Under the pieces are notes generated by a model. The model was not told the origin of the DNA. It saw only the letters and a list, made by a program, of their open reading frames with translations, and searched no databases. Made by a program: the position numbers and the translations under genes. This document shows, in pieces, positions 1 through 5,128 of a stretch of 5,207 nt of DNA. Origin of the DNA: SLFT01 sp964493075 (GTDB lineage: Bacteria; Hydrogenedentota; Hydrogenedentia; Hydrogenedentales; CAITNO01); assembly GCA_964493075.1 (NCBI GenBank), contig CAZBNU010000264.1:1-5207 (forward strand), given 5' to 3'. Positions within the stretch are counted from its first letter, which is position 1. Each line of letters starts with the position of its first letter.

Positions 1-255
1 GTGGAAGAGCAGCAACTGCTGGCGGAACTCGGCGAAGCCACGGCACAGGATCAGGTGGATGCCCAGAACGATCTCATCCAGTCGCAGAACAACCTCACCT
101 CCGCGATCATTGCCCACACCATCGCCCGGCTGGGATTCTGGCGCGATATGGGCATCCTCTACATCGGCAAAGATGGCCTCTGGGAGGAAACACCGCTCCA
201 AACCCCATCCGAAGCGCCTGTGCAAATAGAAGACGCCGCGCCAGCAGGATTGTAA
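1..255 (+). CDS. TolC-family outer-membrane efflux protein, C-terminal fragment (gene enters from left edge)
   Basis: The visible 84 codons read as the end of a TolC-like outer-membrane channel of the type that pairs with RND or ABC efflux pumps. A long helical, Gln/Asn/Ala-rich stretch (residues 1-50, with LGEATAQDQVDAQN then LIQSQNNLTSAIIAH) matches the last coiled-coil hairpin of the family. It is followed by the typical tail TIARLGFWRDMGILYI and a short variable Pro/Glu/Ala-rich end. The GTG at position 1 is not a believable start: it is an internal Val, because the related copy downstream has family-like sequence preceding this point (AWRNLEQALRNYEVALK). The gene is therefore truncated by the window, and whether its upstream part is intact cannot be seen. 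It ends in TAA at 253-255, followed by a hairpin and a terminator. Family assignment is firm; the substrate cannot be told. Confidence 0.8.
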   Translation: MEEQQLLAELGEATAQDQVDAQNDLIQSQNNLTSAIIAHTIARLGFWRDMGILYIGKDGLWEETPLQTPSEAPVQIEDAAPAGL

Positions 256-262
256 AACAGAG

Positions 263-282
263 GGGGGACATTCCTGTCCCCC
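263..282. repeat. REP-like hairpin, arms GGGGGACA / TGTCCCCC
   Basis: A perfect 8-bp stem (263-270 with 275-282) closes a TTCC tetraloop 7 nt after the efflux stop codon. The same hairpin occurs at 2545-2564. A partial inverted echo (GAAATGTGCCC, 305-315) follows 22 nt later. The paired, oppositely oriented arrangement is like a REP/BIME element. In leftward reading the hairpin is followed by CTCTGTTTT, so it may also help end transcription of the Fic gene. The mobile-repeat identity is inferred; the hairpin itself is directly visible. Confidence 0.75.
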
Positions 283-284
283 GC

Positions 285-322
285 AAGGGCATGAAACGGG
301 GACTGAAATGTGCCCTTTTTTT
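285..322 (+). terminator. Rho-independent terminator after the TolC-family gene
   Basis: Arms AAGGGCA (285-291) and TGCCCTT (311-317) can pair over 7 bp around a 19-nt loop, and the right arm runs into seven T residues (316-322). The A-rich left flank and T-rich right flank are typical of intrinsic terminators. The loop is long, so the structure is weaker than the GGGGGACA hairpin just upstream; the two may act together. Confidence 0.6.
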
Positions 323-370
323 CTGCCGCCAAACACGCTGCTTCACCGGCACAGCAGCAACAATCTCGTA

Positions 371-391
371 ATGCGTCCTGCCGTTACGCAT
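371..391. repeat. Inverted repeat over the Fic stop codon (ATGCGT / ACGCAT)
   Basis: ATGCGT at 371-376 and ACGCAT at 386-391 form a 6-bp stem with a 9-nt loop that spans the Fic stop codon (384-386). An alternative 5-bp pairing is CGTAA (367-371) with TTACG (384-388). There is no adjoining T-run, so it is not a classical terminator; it could protect the 3' end of the message or be chance. Confidence 0.35.
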
Positions 392-1913
392 CGAGGAAGC
401 CTCCATCTCCATAAGCCGCTTGAACCGCCTCTTCCATGAGGACAATCTCCGTATCGCTCAGCGCACTGAAATAATTCGCGCGTTTCCTCTCGGAAATCCG
501 CCCGTTATTCTGGAGGCAGAAGCGGATAAAGAGGTCAATCTGACGGTCGGGCATATCCACAATTTCCTGAATAGCGATCTTCGTCTTATCGTAGTTGACC
601 AGAAACACCAACTCGCTCGCAAGTTCGGTTTCAATGGTTTGTTCAATAAAGCAGAACAACGCTTCTGCTTGCGGAGTCATGTCGGGGTAACGGTACCATA
701 TTGCCGTGTCATTATGGACAGTCATTTGTCCCTCGTCATCGAGCGTATATTCCGTCAGGGGCATGAGGACGCGCGAGAATGCCTCCAGGGAAGCATTGTA
801 GTCTGCAGCATTTCTTAACATGGCCGCTGATATGGGGAATATGACGCCTTCAGGCGTGAATCCCCGCTGGGCCAGGACATTATGGATCAGGAAACGATGG
901 ATGCGTCCATTTCCATCCTCAAACGGGTGCAGGAAGACAAACCCGTAAGCAACGGCAGCGGCATGGACCACCGGAGAAACCCCGCCCGTTTCCATTTGTT
1001 TGTGAGCAGCGACAAGGCCATCCATAAGATCAGACAAGTCCTCCGGTCTGGGGCACACAAAATGAATTTTCTCATGCTGCCAGGCAACCGTTTCTCCAAC
1101 ATAATTTTGCGTTGACCGATAGTTGGAATCTCGAAAACGCGGATCAACCGTCCGGTTCTGCAATTCAATCAGTTGATTCCTGTCACAGAAATCCTCCCGC
1201 TCCGCCAGTTGCAGCAGTGTCACAAAACGGTCTGTCCGGGTCGAACTGGGAGTGATATGCTCGATCTCGAAGGACGATTTCGTTTCTTTGGTGTAAAAAT
1301 AACCGAGTGCGCGCTTCAGAAGCTCGGGCGAATAGGCGGAGACCATACGCCGGCACCTCTCGGACAGGTCGTCCTTTTCTGCACGCTGCAGGGCTTCGCT
1401 GCGACGAACCATCGGACAGAACCTGCGGTCACCGAGAAGATTGTCATTGATGCGTTGACGGCCGACCTGCCGAATTGTCTTGACGGTGTAGTATTTTTCC
1501 GAATCAAGCAAATCTACGTAGTTACCCTGCTTCAAATCCTCCAGCGGGAGGGTTTTGTTCAACAGAAACTCGTAAAGGAACCAAAGGCGGCGGGCGTATT
1601 TTCCGGTGGGTCTGGAGCGGAGATAGTTTAAGAATTCCTCTTCTTCCGCCGCTTGAAAAAGGCAGTCGAGAATCGCAAGGTTTGTTCCGTCATACTTTAA
1701 CGCGAATTCGAGATGGTCGCCCAGCGAATCGCCTGGCCAGTATTGGGATGGATAGACTTCCTCAACCCCTTCCGCTGTGGTGCGTTTTTTTCGCGTGGAA
1801 GAGATGCTTACAAAGGACTTATGCCAATGCGGTATGACACTGAGATGGTATCGCTGGATAAGAGCTTCGTATCCAGCGGCCCTGGCCGTACTATCAAGAT
1901 TATGTTCAGCCAT
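384..1913 (-). CDS. Fic-family protein (predicted AMP-transferase), 509 aa
   Basis: Fic enzymes transfer a nucleotide monophosphate, usually AMP from ATP, onto a hydroxyl side chain of a target protein. The core motif HPFEDGNGRIHR lies at residues 329-340 and carries every conserved position of HxFx(D/E)GNGRxxR: catalytic His329, phosphate/metal-binding Asp333, the GNGR anion hole and Arg340. A substrate-binding flap is likely in RTVDPRFRDSNYRSTQN (254-270). About 115 residues before the core, KSSFEIEHITPS (212-223) looks like the inhibitory helix of class II Fic proteins, with Ser214 and Glu218 in (S/T)xxxE spacing, but His219 replaces the usual Gly/Asn. A roughly 200-residue N-terminal region (RYHLSVIPHWHKSFVSISS, 21-39) and a helical C-terminal region (about 411-500, perhaps winged-helix-like) frame the domain. 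ATG at 1913 is chosen because AGGAG lies 6 nt upstream; a TTG two codons earlier is poorly placed. No separate antitoxin gene is adjacent, consistent with a built-in inhibitor. The target is unknown. Confidence 0.93.
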   Translation of the reverse strand: MAEHNLDSTARAAGYEALIQRYHLSVIPHWHKSFVSISSTRKKRTTAEGVEEVYPSQYWPGDSLGDHLEFALKYDGTNLAILDCLFQAAEEEEFLNYLRSRPTGKYARRLWFLYEFLLNKTLPLEDLKQGNYVDLLDSEKYYTVKTIRQVGRQRINDNLLGDRRFCPMVRRSEALQRAEKDDLSERCRRMVSAYSPELLKRALGYFYTKETKSSFEIEHITPSSTRTDRFVTLLQLAEREDFCDRNQLIELQNRTVDPRFRDSNYRSTQNYVGETVAWQHEKIHFVCPRPEDLSDLMDGLVAAHKQMETGGVSPVVHAAAVAYGFVFLHPFEDGNGRIHRFLIHNVLAQRGFTPEGVIFPISAAMLRNAADYNASLEAFSRVLMPLTEYTLDDEGQMTVHNDTAIWYRYPDMTPQAEALFCFIEQTIETELASELVFLVNYDKTKIAIQEIVDMPDRQIDLFIRFCLQNNGRISERKRANYFSALSDTEIVLMEEAVQAAYGDGGFLDA

Positions 1914-1919
1914 GAACAA

Positions 1920-1924
1920 CTCCT
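1920..1924 (-). promoter_or_regulatory. Ribosome binding site of the Fic gene
   Basis: On the minus strand AGGAG stands 6 nt before ATG (1913-1911). This fixes the start at 1913 rather than the in-frame TTG at 1919, which would directly abut the Shine-Dalgarno sequence. Confidence 0.75.
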
Positions 1925-2027
1925 AAAACGGTTACAAGAACAATAAAATAATTACAATAGCGGCAGCGCCGTCTAAAATGGTTATTTATGGCAATTACAT
2001 TTTCGCAAAAAGCGTTAGGAAATATCC

Positions 2028-2041
2028 AATATAATTATATT
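2028..2041. promoter_or_regulatory. 14-bp AT-only palindrome in the Fic leader (possible operator)
   Basis: The sequence AATATAATTATATT is a perfect palindrome lying about 20 nt downstream of the putative -10 box, in the untranslated leader of the Fic gene. Its position would suit an operator near the start of transcription. The surrounding DNA is strongly AT-rich, so a chance palindrome is plausible; no regulator gene is visible in the window. Confidence 0.3.
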
Positions 2042-2063
2042 ATTGATTGTGTACTCCAAAATA

Positions 2064-2093
2064 ATTATGGCACGCTTGCGTTTGTAGAGTCAA
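2064..2093 (-). promoter_or_regulatory. Sigma70-type promoter for the Fic gene
   Basis: Read on the minus strand, TTGACT (2093-2088) is followed after 18 bp by CATAAT (2069-2064), each matching five of six consensus bases. Transcription would begin near 2057 and leave a leader of roughly 140 nt, AT-rich and without an evident gene. It lies in the only non-coding stretch upstream of the Fic gene. A weak CGGC/GCCG hairpin at about 1961-1971 is the only other structure noticed in the leader. Confidence 0.55.
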
Positions 2094-2142
2094 TCCCCTC
2101 GTTTTCGACAGTCTGCAATTCCGTCCGGTATGTAATCCATAG

Positions 2143-2537
2143 GCCGTCTGCACGATCCGCCGTCTTGCGTCGGCGTCGGAATATACGGTGAAACCGGAGG
2201 TGGGCGGCGCCTGGCGCAATCTGGAACAGGCACTCCGCAATTACGAGGTGGCGCTGAAAGTGTACGTCTCAGTGAACGCCGTGTGGAAGAGCAGCAACTG
2301 CTGGCGGAACTCGGCGAAGCCACGGCACAGGATCAGGTGGATGCCCAGAACGATCTCATCCAGTCGCAGAACAACCTCACCTCCGCGATCATTGCCCACA
2401 CCATCGCCCGGCTGGGATTCTGGCGCGATATGGGCATCCTCTACATCGGCAAAGACGGCCTCTGGGAGGAAACACCGCTGCAAACACCATCCGAAGCAGC
2501 CGTGCAAACAGAAGACGCCGTGCCAGCAGAACAATAA
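2143..2537 (+). pseudogene. Truncated, frameshifted copy of the TolC-family gene 3' end
   Basis: A second copy of the efflux gene tail. From about 2197 the frame of 2188 encodes family-like helix sequence (AWRNLEQALRNYEVALKVY). At 2263-2270 the coding continues one frame over as LSERRVEEQQLLAEL, so one base appears lost between GTG TAC and CTC AGT. From 2283 on it matches the left copy through to its own TAA at 2535-2537, with tail changes (QTEDAVPAEQ against QIEDAAPAGL). A stop at 2140-2142 closes the first frame upstream, and no N-terminal part of the gene exists in the preceding DNA, so only about the last 110 codons survive. The left limit of homology (2143-2197) is uncertain. No start or RBS supports translation; an 84-codon GTG reading from 2283 would begin inside a helix of the family. 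Most likely a displaced remnant rather than a gene. Confidence 0.8.
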
Positions 2538-2564
2538 TACGGAGGGGGGACATTCCTGTCCCCC
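2283..2564 (+). repeat. Direct repeat, right copy (displaced efflux gene 3' end plus hairpin)
   Basis: Partner of 1-282 in the same orientation. The first 173 bp are identical, the next stretch is clearly diverged, and the terminal 20-nt hairpin is identical again. Homology may extend left of 2283 (efflux-like coding to about 2197), which cannot be compared because the left copy begins at the window edge. A crossover between the copies would delete exactly 2282 bp, including the whole Fic gene and its promoter. Confidence 0.95.
2545..2564. repeat. REP-like hairpin, second copy
   Basis: Same 8-bp stem GGGGGACA (2545-2552) / TGTCCCCC (2557-2564) with TTCC loop as at 263-282. Here the inverted partner is better preserved: GAAATGTCCCC at 2588-2598 is the reverse complement of GGGGACATTTC, matching the left arm plus loop in ten of eleven bases. 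The two halves sit 23 nt apart in opposite orientation, as in paired REP elements. Confidence 0.75.
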
Positions 2565-2580
2565 GGATTCACCAAGCGTT

Positions 2581-2614
2581 GGGTATAGAAATGTCCCCGC
2601 TTCTACCCTTTTTT
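2581..2614 (+). terminator. Rho-independent terminator after the efflux pseudogene, overlapping the methyltransferase 3' end
   Basis: GGGTA (2581-2585) pairs with TACCC (2604-2608) and GAA (2588-2590) with TTC (2601-2603), with a 2-nt TA bulge on the left arm; six T residues follow (2609-2614). It faces right. Its right arm and T-run are at the same time the last codons and stop (…AAA AAA GGG TAG) of the convergent methyltransferase gene. Confidence 0.5.
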
Positions 2615-3187
2615 CTCTGCAATGTACACATGGCAGGGCGGCAGGTTTTTCCAGATGGGGCCCACGCGGCGGGTGCCCGGGAAACGCTTCGGAAGTTTGT
2701 CATGGAAAAAACGGCGGCCCGACGGGAAGATGGGACTCATGGCGTAAGCGAAGGTGACAAAGCGGCCACCCGGAGCAAGCACGTTATAGGTCGCTTCAAG
2801 AATCTCATTCTGGAGGTCGTCATCAAAGCGTGTCCACGGCAATCCGGAAACAATGGCGTCACACTGATCGTGCCCCGCTTCCTGCAGATATTTTAACGCA
2901 TTCTGTGCGCCATCATGAATGACGTTCGCGGCAGGGCAGCGTTTTTTCGTCGCCTCCACAAGGGTCGGACTAACTTCCATGGCAATAAAATAAGCATCGG
3001 AAGACATCTTGCGCAGTACGGCCTCAGTAAAAACACCATCCCCCGAACCATATTCCACAATGACTTTTGCGTCTTTGAGTTGCGCAAGATCGGTCACCGC
3101 TTCCGCCAGTTCACGGCTGCTTGGGCCAAATGCACCGGTGGTCTTGTTGTCGCGGATTACTTCTTTCATGAATGTCAGCCAGGGCAT
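2603..3187 (-). CDS. Class I SAM-dependent methyltransferase, phospholipid N-methyltransferase (PmtA-like) type, 194 aa
   Basis: Probably transfers methyl groups from S-adenosylmethionine to a lipid head group or similar acceptor at the membrane face. The short N-terminal signature TGAFGPSSRELA (17-28) is typical of the PmtA-type family. SAM-binding motif I is VEYGSGDGVF (44-53), the acidic residue ending strand 2 is Glu71 in MEVSP, motif IV is DAIVSGLPW (110-118), and the post-motif LAPGGRF lies at 137-143. The tail (GPIWKNLPPCHVYIAEKK) also resembles that family. Length is normal. ATG at 3187 is preferred because AGGAGG lies 8 nt upstream; longer readings start at a TTG (3262) without an RBS. 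It follows the radical SAM gene on the same strand by 132 nt and has a candidate promoter of its own. Related rRNA adenine dimethyltransferases share motif I but use a different motif IV, so lipid methylation is favoured without proof of substrate. Confidence 0.82.
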   Translation of the reverse strand: MPWLTFMKEVIRDNKTTGAFGPSSRELAEAVTDLAQLKDAKVIVEYGSGDGVFTEAVLRKMSSDAYFIAMEVSPTLVEATKKRCPAANVIHDGAQNALKYLQEAGHDQCDAIVSGLPWTRFDDDLQNEILEATYNVLAPGGRFVTFAYAMSPIFPSGRRFFHDKLPKRFPGTRRVGPIWKNLPPCHVYIAEKKG

Positions 3188-3195
3188 GCCATCTT

Positions 3196-3201
3196 CCTCC
3201 T
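3196..3201 (-). promoter_or_regulatory. Strong Shine-Dalgarno of the methyltransferase gene
   Basis: AGGAGG on the minus strand, 8 nt before ATG (3187-3185). It decides the start against the upstream TTG (3262) and against the internal Met at residue 7. Confidence 0.8.
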
Positions 3202-3248
3202 GAGGTCTGGGCAAGGCACACAAGCGCCTTTGTCTGATTGTAAACTGT

Positions 3249-3323
3249 TTAACCTCCAACAATCATATTGTCGCTGAACACTCTGGCCAATGTCAACCCG
3301 ACCACGCGCACCACAATGTTCAC
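3249..3323 (-). CDS. Possible 24-aa leader-like ORF overlapping the radical SAM stop (GTGA)
   Basis: A GTG (3323-3321) overlaps the TGA of the radical SAM gene in a GTGA arrangement and opens 24 codons ending in TAA at 3249. The peptide starts VNIVVRVVGLTLARVF and is hydrophobic and basic. The only ribosome-binding hint is a weak GGAAA immediately before the GTG, and the candidate methyltransferase promoter lies inside it. The same frame is also open upstream inside the radical SAM gene, which weakens the case. No function is suggested; translational coupling or chance are both possible. Confidence 0.2.
   Translation of the reverse strand: MNIVVRVVGLTLARVFSDNMIVGG
3267..3296 (-). promoter_or_regulatory. 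Candidate promoter for the methyltransferase gene
   Basis: On the minus strand a perfect TTGACA (3296-3291) is followed after 18 bp by GACAAT (3272-3267, four of six consensus bases). Transcription would start near 3260, giving a leader of about 70 nt that contains a weak AAGGC/GCCTT hairpin (3213-3230). If active, the methyltransferase can be expressed apart from the radical SAM gene. No clear terminator was seen between the two genes, so read-through is also possible. Confidence 0.45.
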
Positions 3324-5095
3324 TTTCCAGTGGTTTCGGTCATGGGATCCGGAAGTGTCTCCAGAGAAGAGGCAAGTTTCTCCAGTAATCCAGTCGCTTG
3401 GGCAGGGGTGCTCATGCGATACTCGGTACGGCGACAGGGCGGCTGATGCACGATGCTCTCGCGACCCAGCAGCTGATTCCAGCGCAGACGTATGAGCTCC
3501 ATGCCCCCGGTCAGTACCAAACCTGTTGCTTTGAGGCGGTCGGCAGTGGTGGCCTTGCCAAGCACTTCCGTATAAAGACGCATGGTTTCGCGGGCCTTAC
3601 TTCGGGCAGCCCGATTGGGTGCGTATACCCATGCCGCCCACAGGGACGGACGCACACCAACAGCCATGCGCGCCATCATCAACAGGCGGCGCTTCATGAA
3701 CCGGTCGGGTTGCGGCGCGTCACTCTTTTCATAACGCATGGTGTCCCCATTCCATACCAACCCTTCCTTTTCACGGGCACGCAATTCTTCCCAGCCCCGC
3801 TTCAATCCCTGCGCCAGGGTCAGCGCCATGTTCACCACACCGGGCCCGCCCTTCAGGTATTTGCGGCGGAAGGCGTCGCGCAGGATGCGCACATGGTCCG
3901 CTGGATTTGGAAAGTTAGGGTGTTCAAAAACCAATGCGCTCTGACCGTGGAGGTGGCGGTATTCAATGGGTTTCATACGCCCGTCTGCTTCCAGCTGGTC
4001 GTAAAGCGCGGTACTGGGACAGGGTGTGTAGTTCATAAACTGGGTCAGGCTGGAGTTCAGGCCGATTACCCAATCAATGTCTTCCTGAATGTTCTTCTCA
4101 TCGTGCTGCTCCTGAAACAGGATCATGGACGCCTGCACGATAATGCCCTTGCTCTGCAATTCCTGGATGAGCGCCTTGAGGTCAATGCCCTGGTTCTTGG
4201 TATGGGCGCTGGACTTGGATTCCACACCGATCCACACCATGCGCACTCCCATCCGCACCAGAAAATCAACGCCCAGTTTCCGGATGGTTTCCGCAGAGGA
4301 AAATAAATCGAACACATAAGGTTTGTTGTGCTTTTCCATTTCCGTCAACAGGTCCCGTGCTCGTTCAGGTCGTTTCAGGAAGTTCTCATCCATCACACTG
4401 AACCCGGTCGCTTTCGTCTCACGTTCCGTTTTGCGGCAGGCCTCATAAATCTCTTTGCCCGAATCCAGCAGCGGCACATAGCACTTGTTGAATTTGTGGG
4501 AGGTAACACAGAACGAGCAGGCGTTTTCACAGCCCAGACCCGGCATAAGAATCGCGCCGCGTGGTTTGGTGGAGTATCCGTAGATGCGTTCGTAGGCAGG
4601 TCCGATCAGCGCCGGATGCTTGATGGGTGCTGTGGTGTCCTCGCCAAAATACTGACGCAGCCAGCGCACACCGTCGCCGTGGCACACTTCGTCATGGGGC
4701 ACGAATTTGTCGAGGTCGGGAATGACAGAACCATAGCCGCCCAGAATGATTTTGATTTCCGGGTGATGATCGCGAATGTAACGCGCCATGCGCCGCGCCT
4801 TCAGCACATTCGGCACAATGAAACTGATGCCCACGTGGGTGTAGCCCTTCTTCAGTTCCGCCTTGAAATCTTCCCATTTCGGGAAGTCCAGGATTGTGGT
4901 GGGTGTTGAAAGATTTTCCGCAATCATGTACAACCCGAAACTCCAGTAGGATTGGCGGGGCGAATGGATGCCCTGGCAGCGGGTAATCTGGTTGTTCAAC
5001 AATTCCATCTGGCAGCCCTGCGCTTCGGCATATTCATCCTTCACGCCATAGGGGCCAAAGACAGCACTTAACAGTAATTTGTTGGGGATGGTCAT
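3320..5095 (-). CDS. Radical SAM protein with N-terminal cobalamin-binding-like domain, 591 aa
   Basis: Belongs to the large B12-binding/radical SAM group (BchE and hopanoid-modifying enzymes are relatives), which cleave SAM reductively at a [4Fe-4S] cluster. Cluster ligands are CENACSFC, with Cys189, Cys193 and Cys196 in CxxxCxxC spacing. Further barrel features are DENFL (236-240), the SAM-contact strand WIGVESKSS (288-296) and VQASMILF (320-327). Before the barrel, residues 65-145 form a Rossmann-like segment with HVGISFIVPN and IILGGYGSVIPD, as in cobalamin-binding domains. The B12-coordinating DxHxxG motif is not evident, which is common in this class. A basic C-terminal extension of about 150 residues (from about 440) follows. 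ATG at 5095 is chosen because AAGGAA precedes it by about 8 nt; an in-frame ATG at 5191 would overlap the upstream gene. Methylation or rearrangement of a lipid or pigment precursor is the inferred role, supported only by the neighbouring lipid-type methyltransferase. Confidence 0.85.
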   Translation of the reverse strand: MTIPNKLLLSAVFGPYGVKDEYAEAQGCQMELLNNQITRCQGIHSPRQSYWSFGLYMIAENLSTPTTILDFPKWEDFKAELKKGYTHVGISFIVPNVLKARRMARYIRDHHPEIKIILGGYGSVIPDLDKFVPHDEVCHGDGVRWLRQYFGEDTTAPIKHPALIGPAYERIYGYSTKPRGAILMPGLGCENACSFCVTSHKFNKCYVPLLDSGKEIYEACRKTERETKATGFSVMDENFLKRPERARDLLTEMEKHNKPYVFDLFSSAETIRKLGVDFLVRMGVRMVWIGVESKSSAHTKNQGIDLKALIQELQSKGIIVQASMILFQEQHDEKNIQEDIDWVIGLNSSLTQFMNYTPCPSTALYDQLEADGRMKPIEYRHLHGQSALVFEHPNFPNPADHVRILRDAFRRKYLKGGPGVVNMALTLAQGLKRGWEELRAREKEGLVWNGDTMRYEKSDAPQPDRFMKRRLLMMARMAVGVRPSLWAAWVYAPNRAARSKARETMRLYTEVLGKATTADRLKATGLVLTGGMELIRLRWNQLLGRESIVHQPPCRRTEYRMSTPAQATGLLEKLASSLETLPDPMTETTGK

Positions 5096-5102
5096 TATCG
5101 TG

Positions 5103-5108
5103 TTCCTT
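5103..5108 (-). promoter_or_regulatory. Ribosome binding site of the radical SAM gene
   Basis: AAGGAA on the minus strand lies 7 nt before ATG (5095-5093), with the AGGA core 8 nt away. It supports the start at 5095 over the longer in-frame reading. A hairpin ends only two bases upstream of it. Confidence 0.65.
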
Positions 5109-5110
5109 GT

Positions 5111-5128
5111 CCGACTATCAGGAGTCGG
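5111..5128. repeat. Intercistronic hairpin CCGACT / AGTCGG
   Basis: A perfect 6-bp inverted repeat (5111-5116 with 5123-5128) with a 6-nt loop. It contains the stop codon of the upstream gene (5118-5120) and ends 2 nt before the Shine-Dalgarno of the radical SAM gene. There is no T-run, so it is unlikely to terminate transcription. Ribosomes finishing the upstream gene would open it, which would suit coupled translation or message stability. Confidence 0.5.

Larger units (their letters stand above)
1..282 (+). repeat. Direct repeat, left copy (efflux gene 3' end plus hairpin)
   Basis: This stretch is repeated in the same orientation at 2283-2564, without gaps, at an offset of 2282. By hand alignment, positions 1-173 are identical in both copies. 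The remaining 109 positions carry 14 differences (174, 198, 204, 216, 217, 219, 227, 239, 248, 250, 251, 252, 256 and 259), and then the hairpin is identical again. The repeat begins at or before the window edge, so its true left limit is unknown. The two copies bracket the Fic gene. Confidence 0.95.

Noticed and set aside
1..255. Independent 84-codon genes starting at GTG 1 and GTG 2283
   Set aside because: The GTG is an internal Val of the TolC-type helix (ERRVEEQQ); family-like coding precedes it in the right copy, and no Shine-Dalgarno sequence is present.
1173..1631. Rightward open frames opposite the Fic gene (also 420-818 and 882-1115)
   Set aside because: All are antisense to the Fic coding sequence, show no domain, and lack good ribosome binding sites.
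384..2142. Two-gene Fic toxin-antitoxin locus (VbhA/VbhT-like or Phd/Doc)
   Set aside because: No small partner gene lies next to the Fic gene; the inhibitory-helix candidate is inside the Fic protein itself, and the protein is far larger than Doc.
1988..2191. Small rightward ORF of 67 codons in the AT-rich gap
   Set aside because: No ribosome binding site, a composition change in the middle, and overlap with the Fic promoter and the start of the pseudogene; likely chance.
1..2564. Composite transposon or insertion sequence
   Set aside because: The flanking repeats are an efflux gene tail, not an IS; no transposase, no terminal inverted repeats and no target-site duplication were found.
2188..2757. 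Rightward 189-codon frame starting GTG at 2188
   Set aside because: Only its first 26 or so residues are efflux-like; after the frameshift it runs out of frame through the repeat, the terminator and antisense methyltransferase sequence.
3398..4306. Long rightward open frame of about 300 codons opposite the radical SAM gene
   Set aside because: It lies wholly antisense to a gene with clear catalytic motifs, has a biased His/Gln/Gly composition typical of a shadow frame, and has no recognisable domain.
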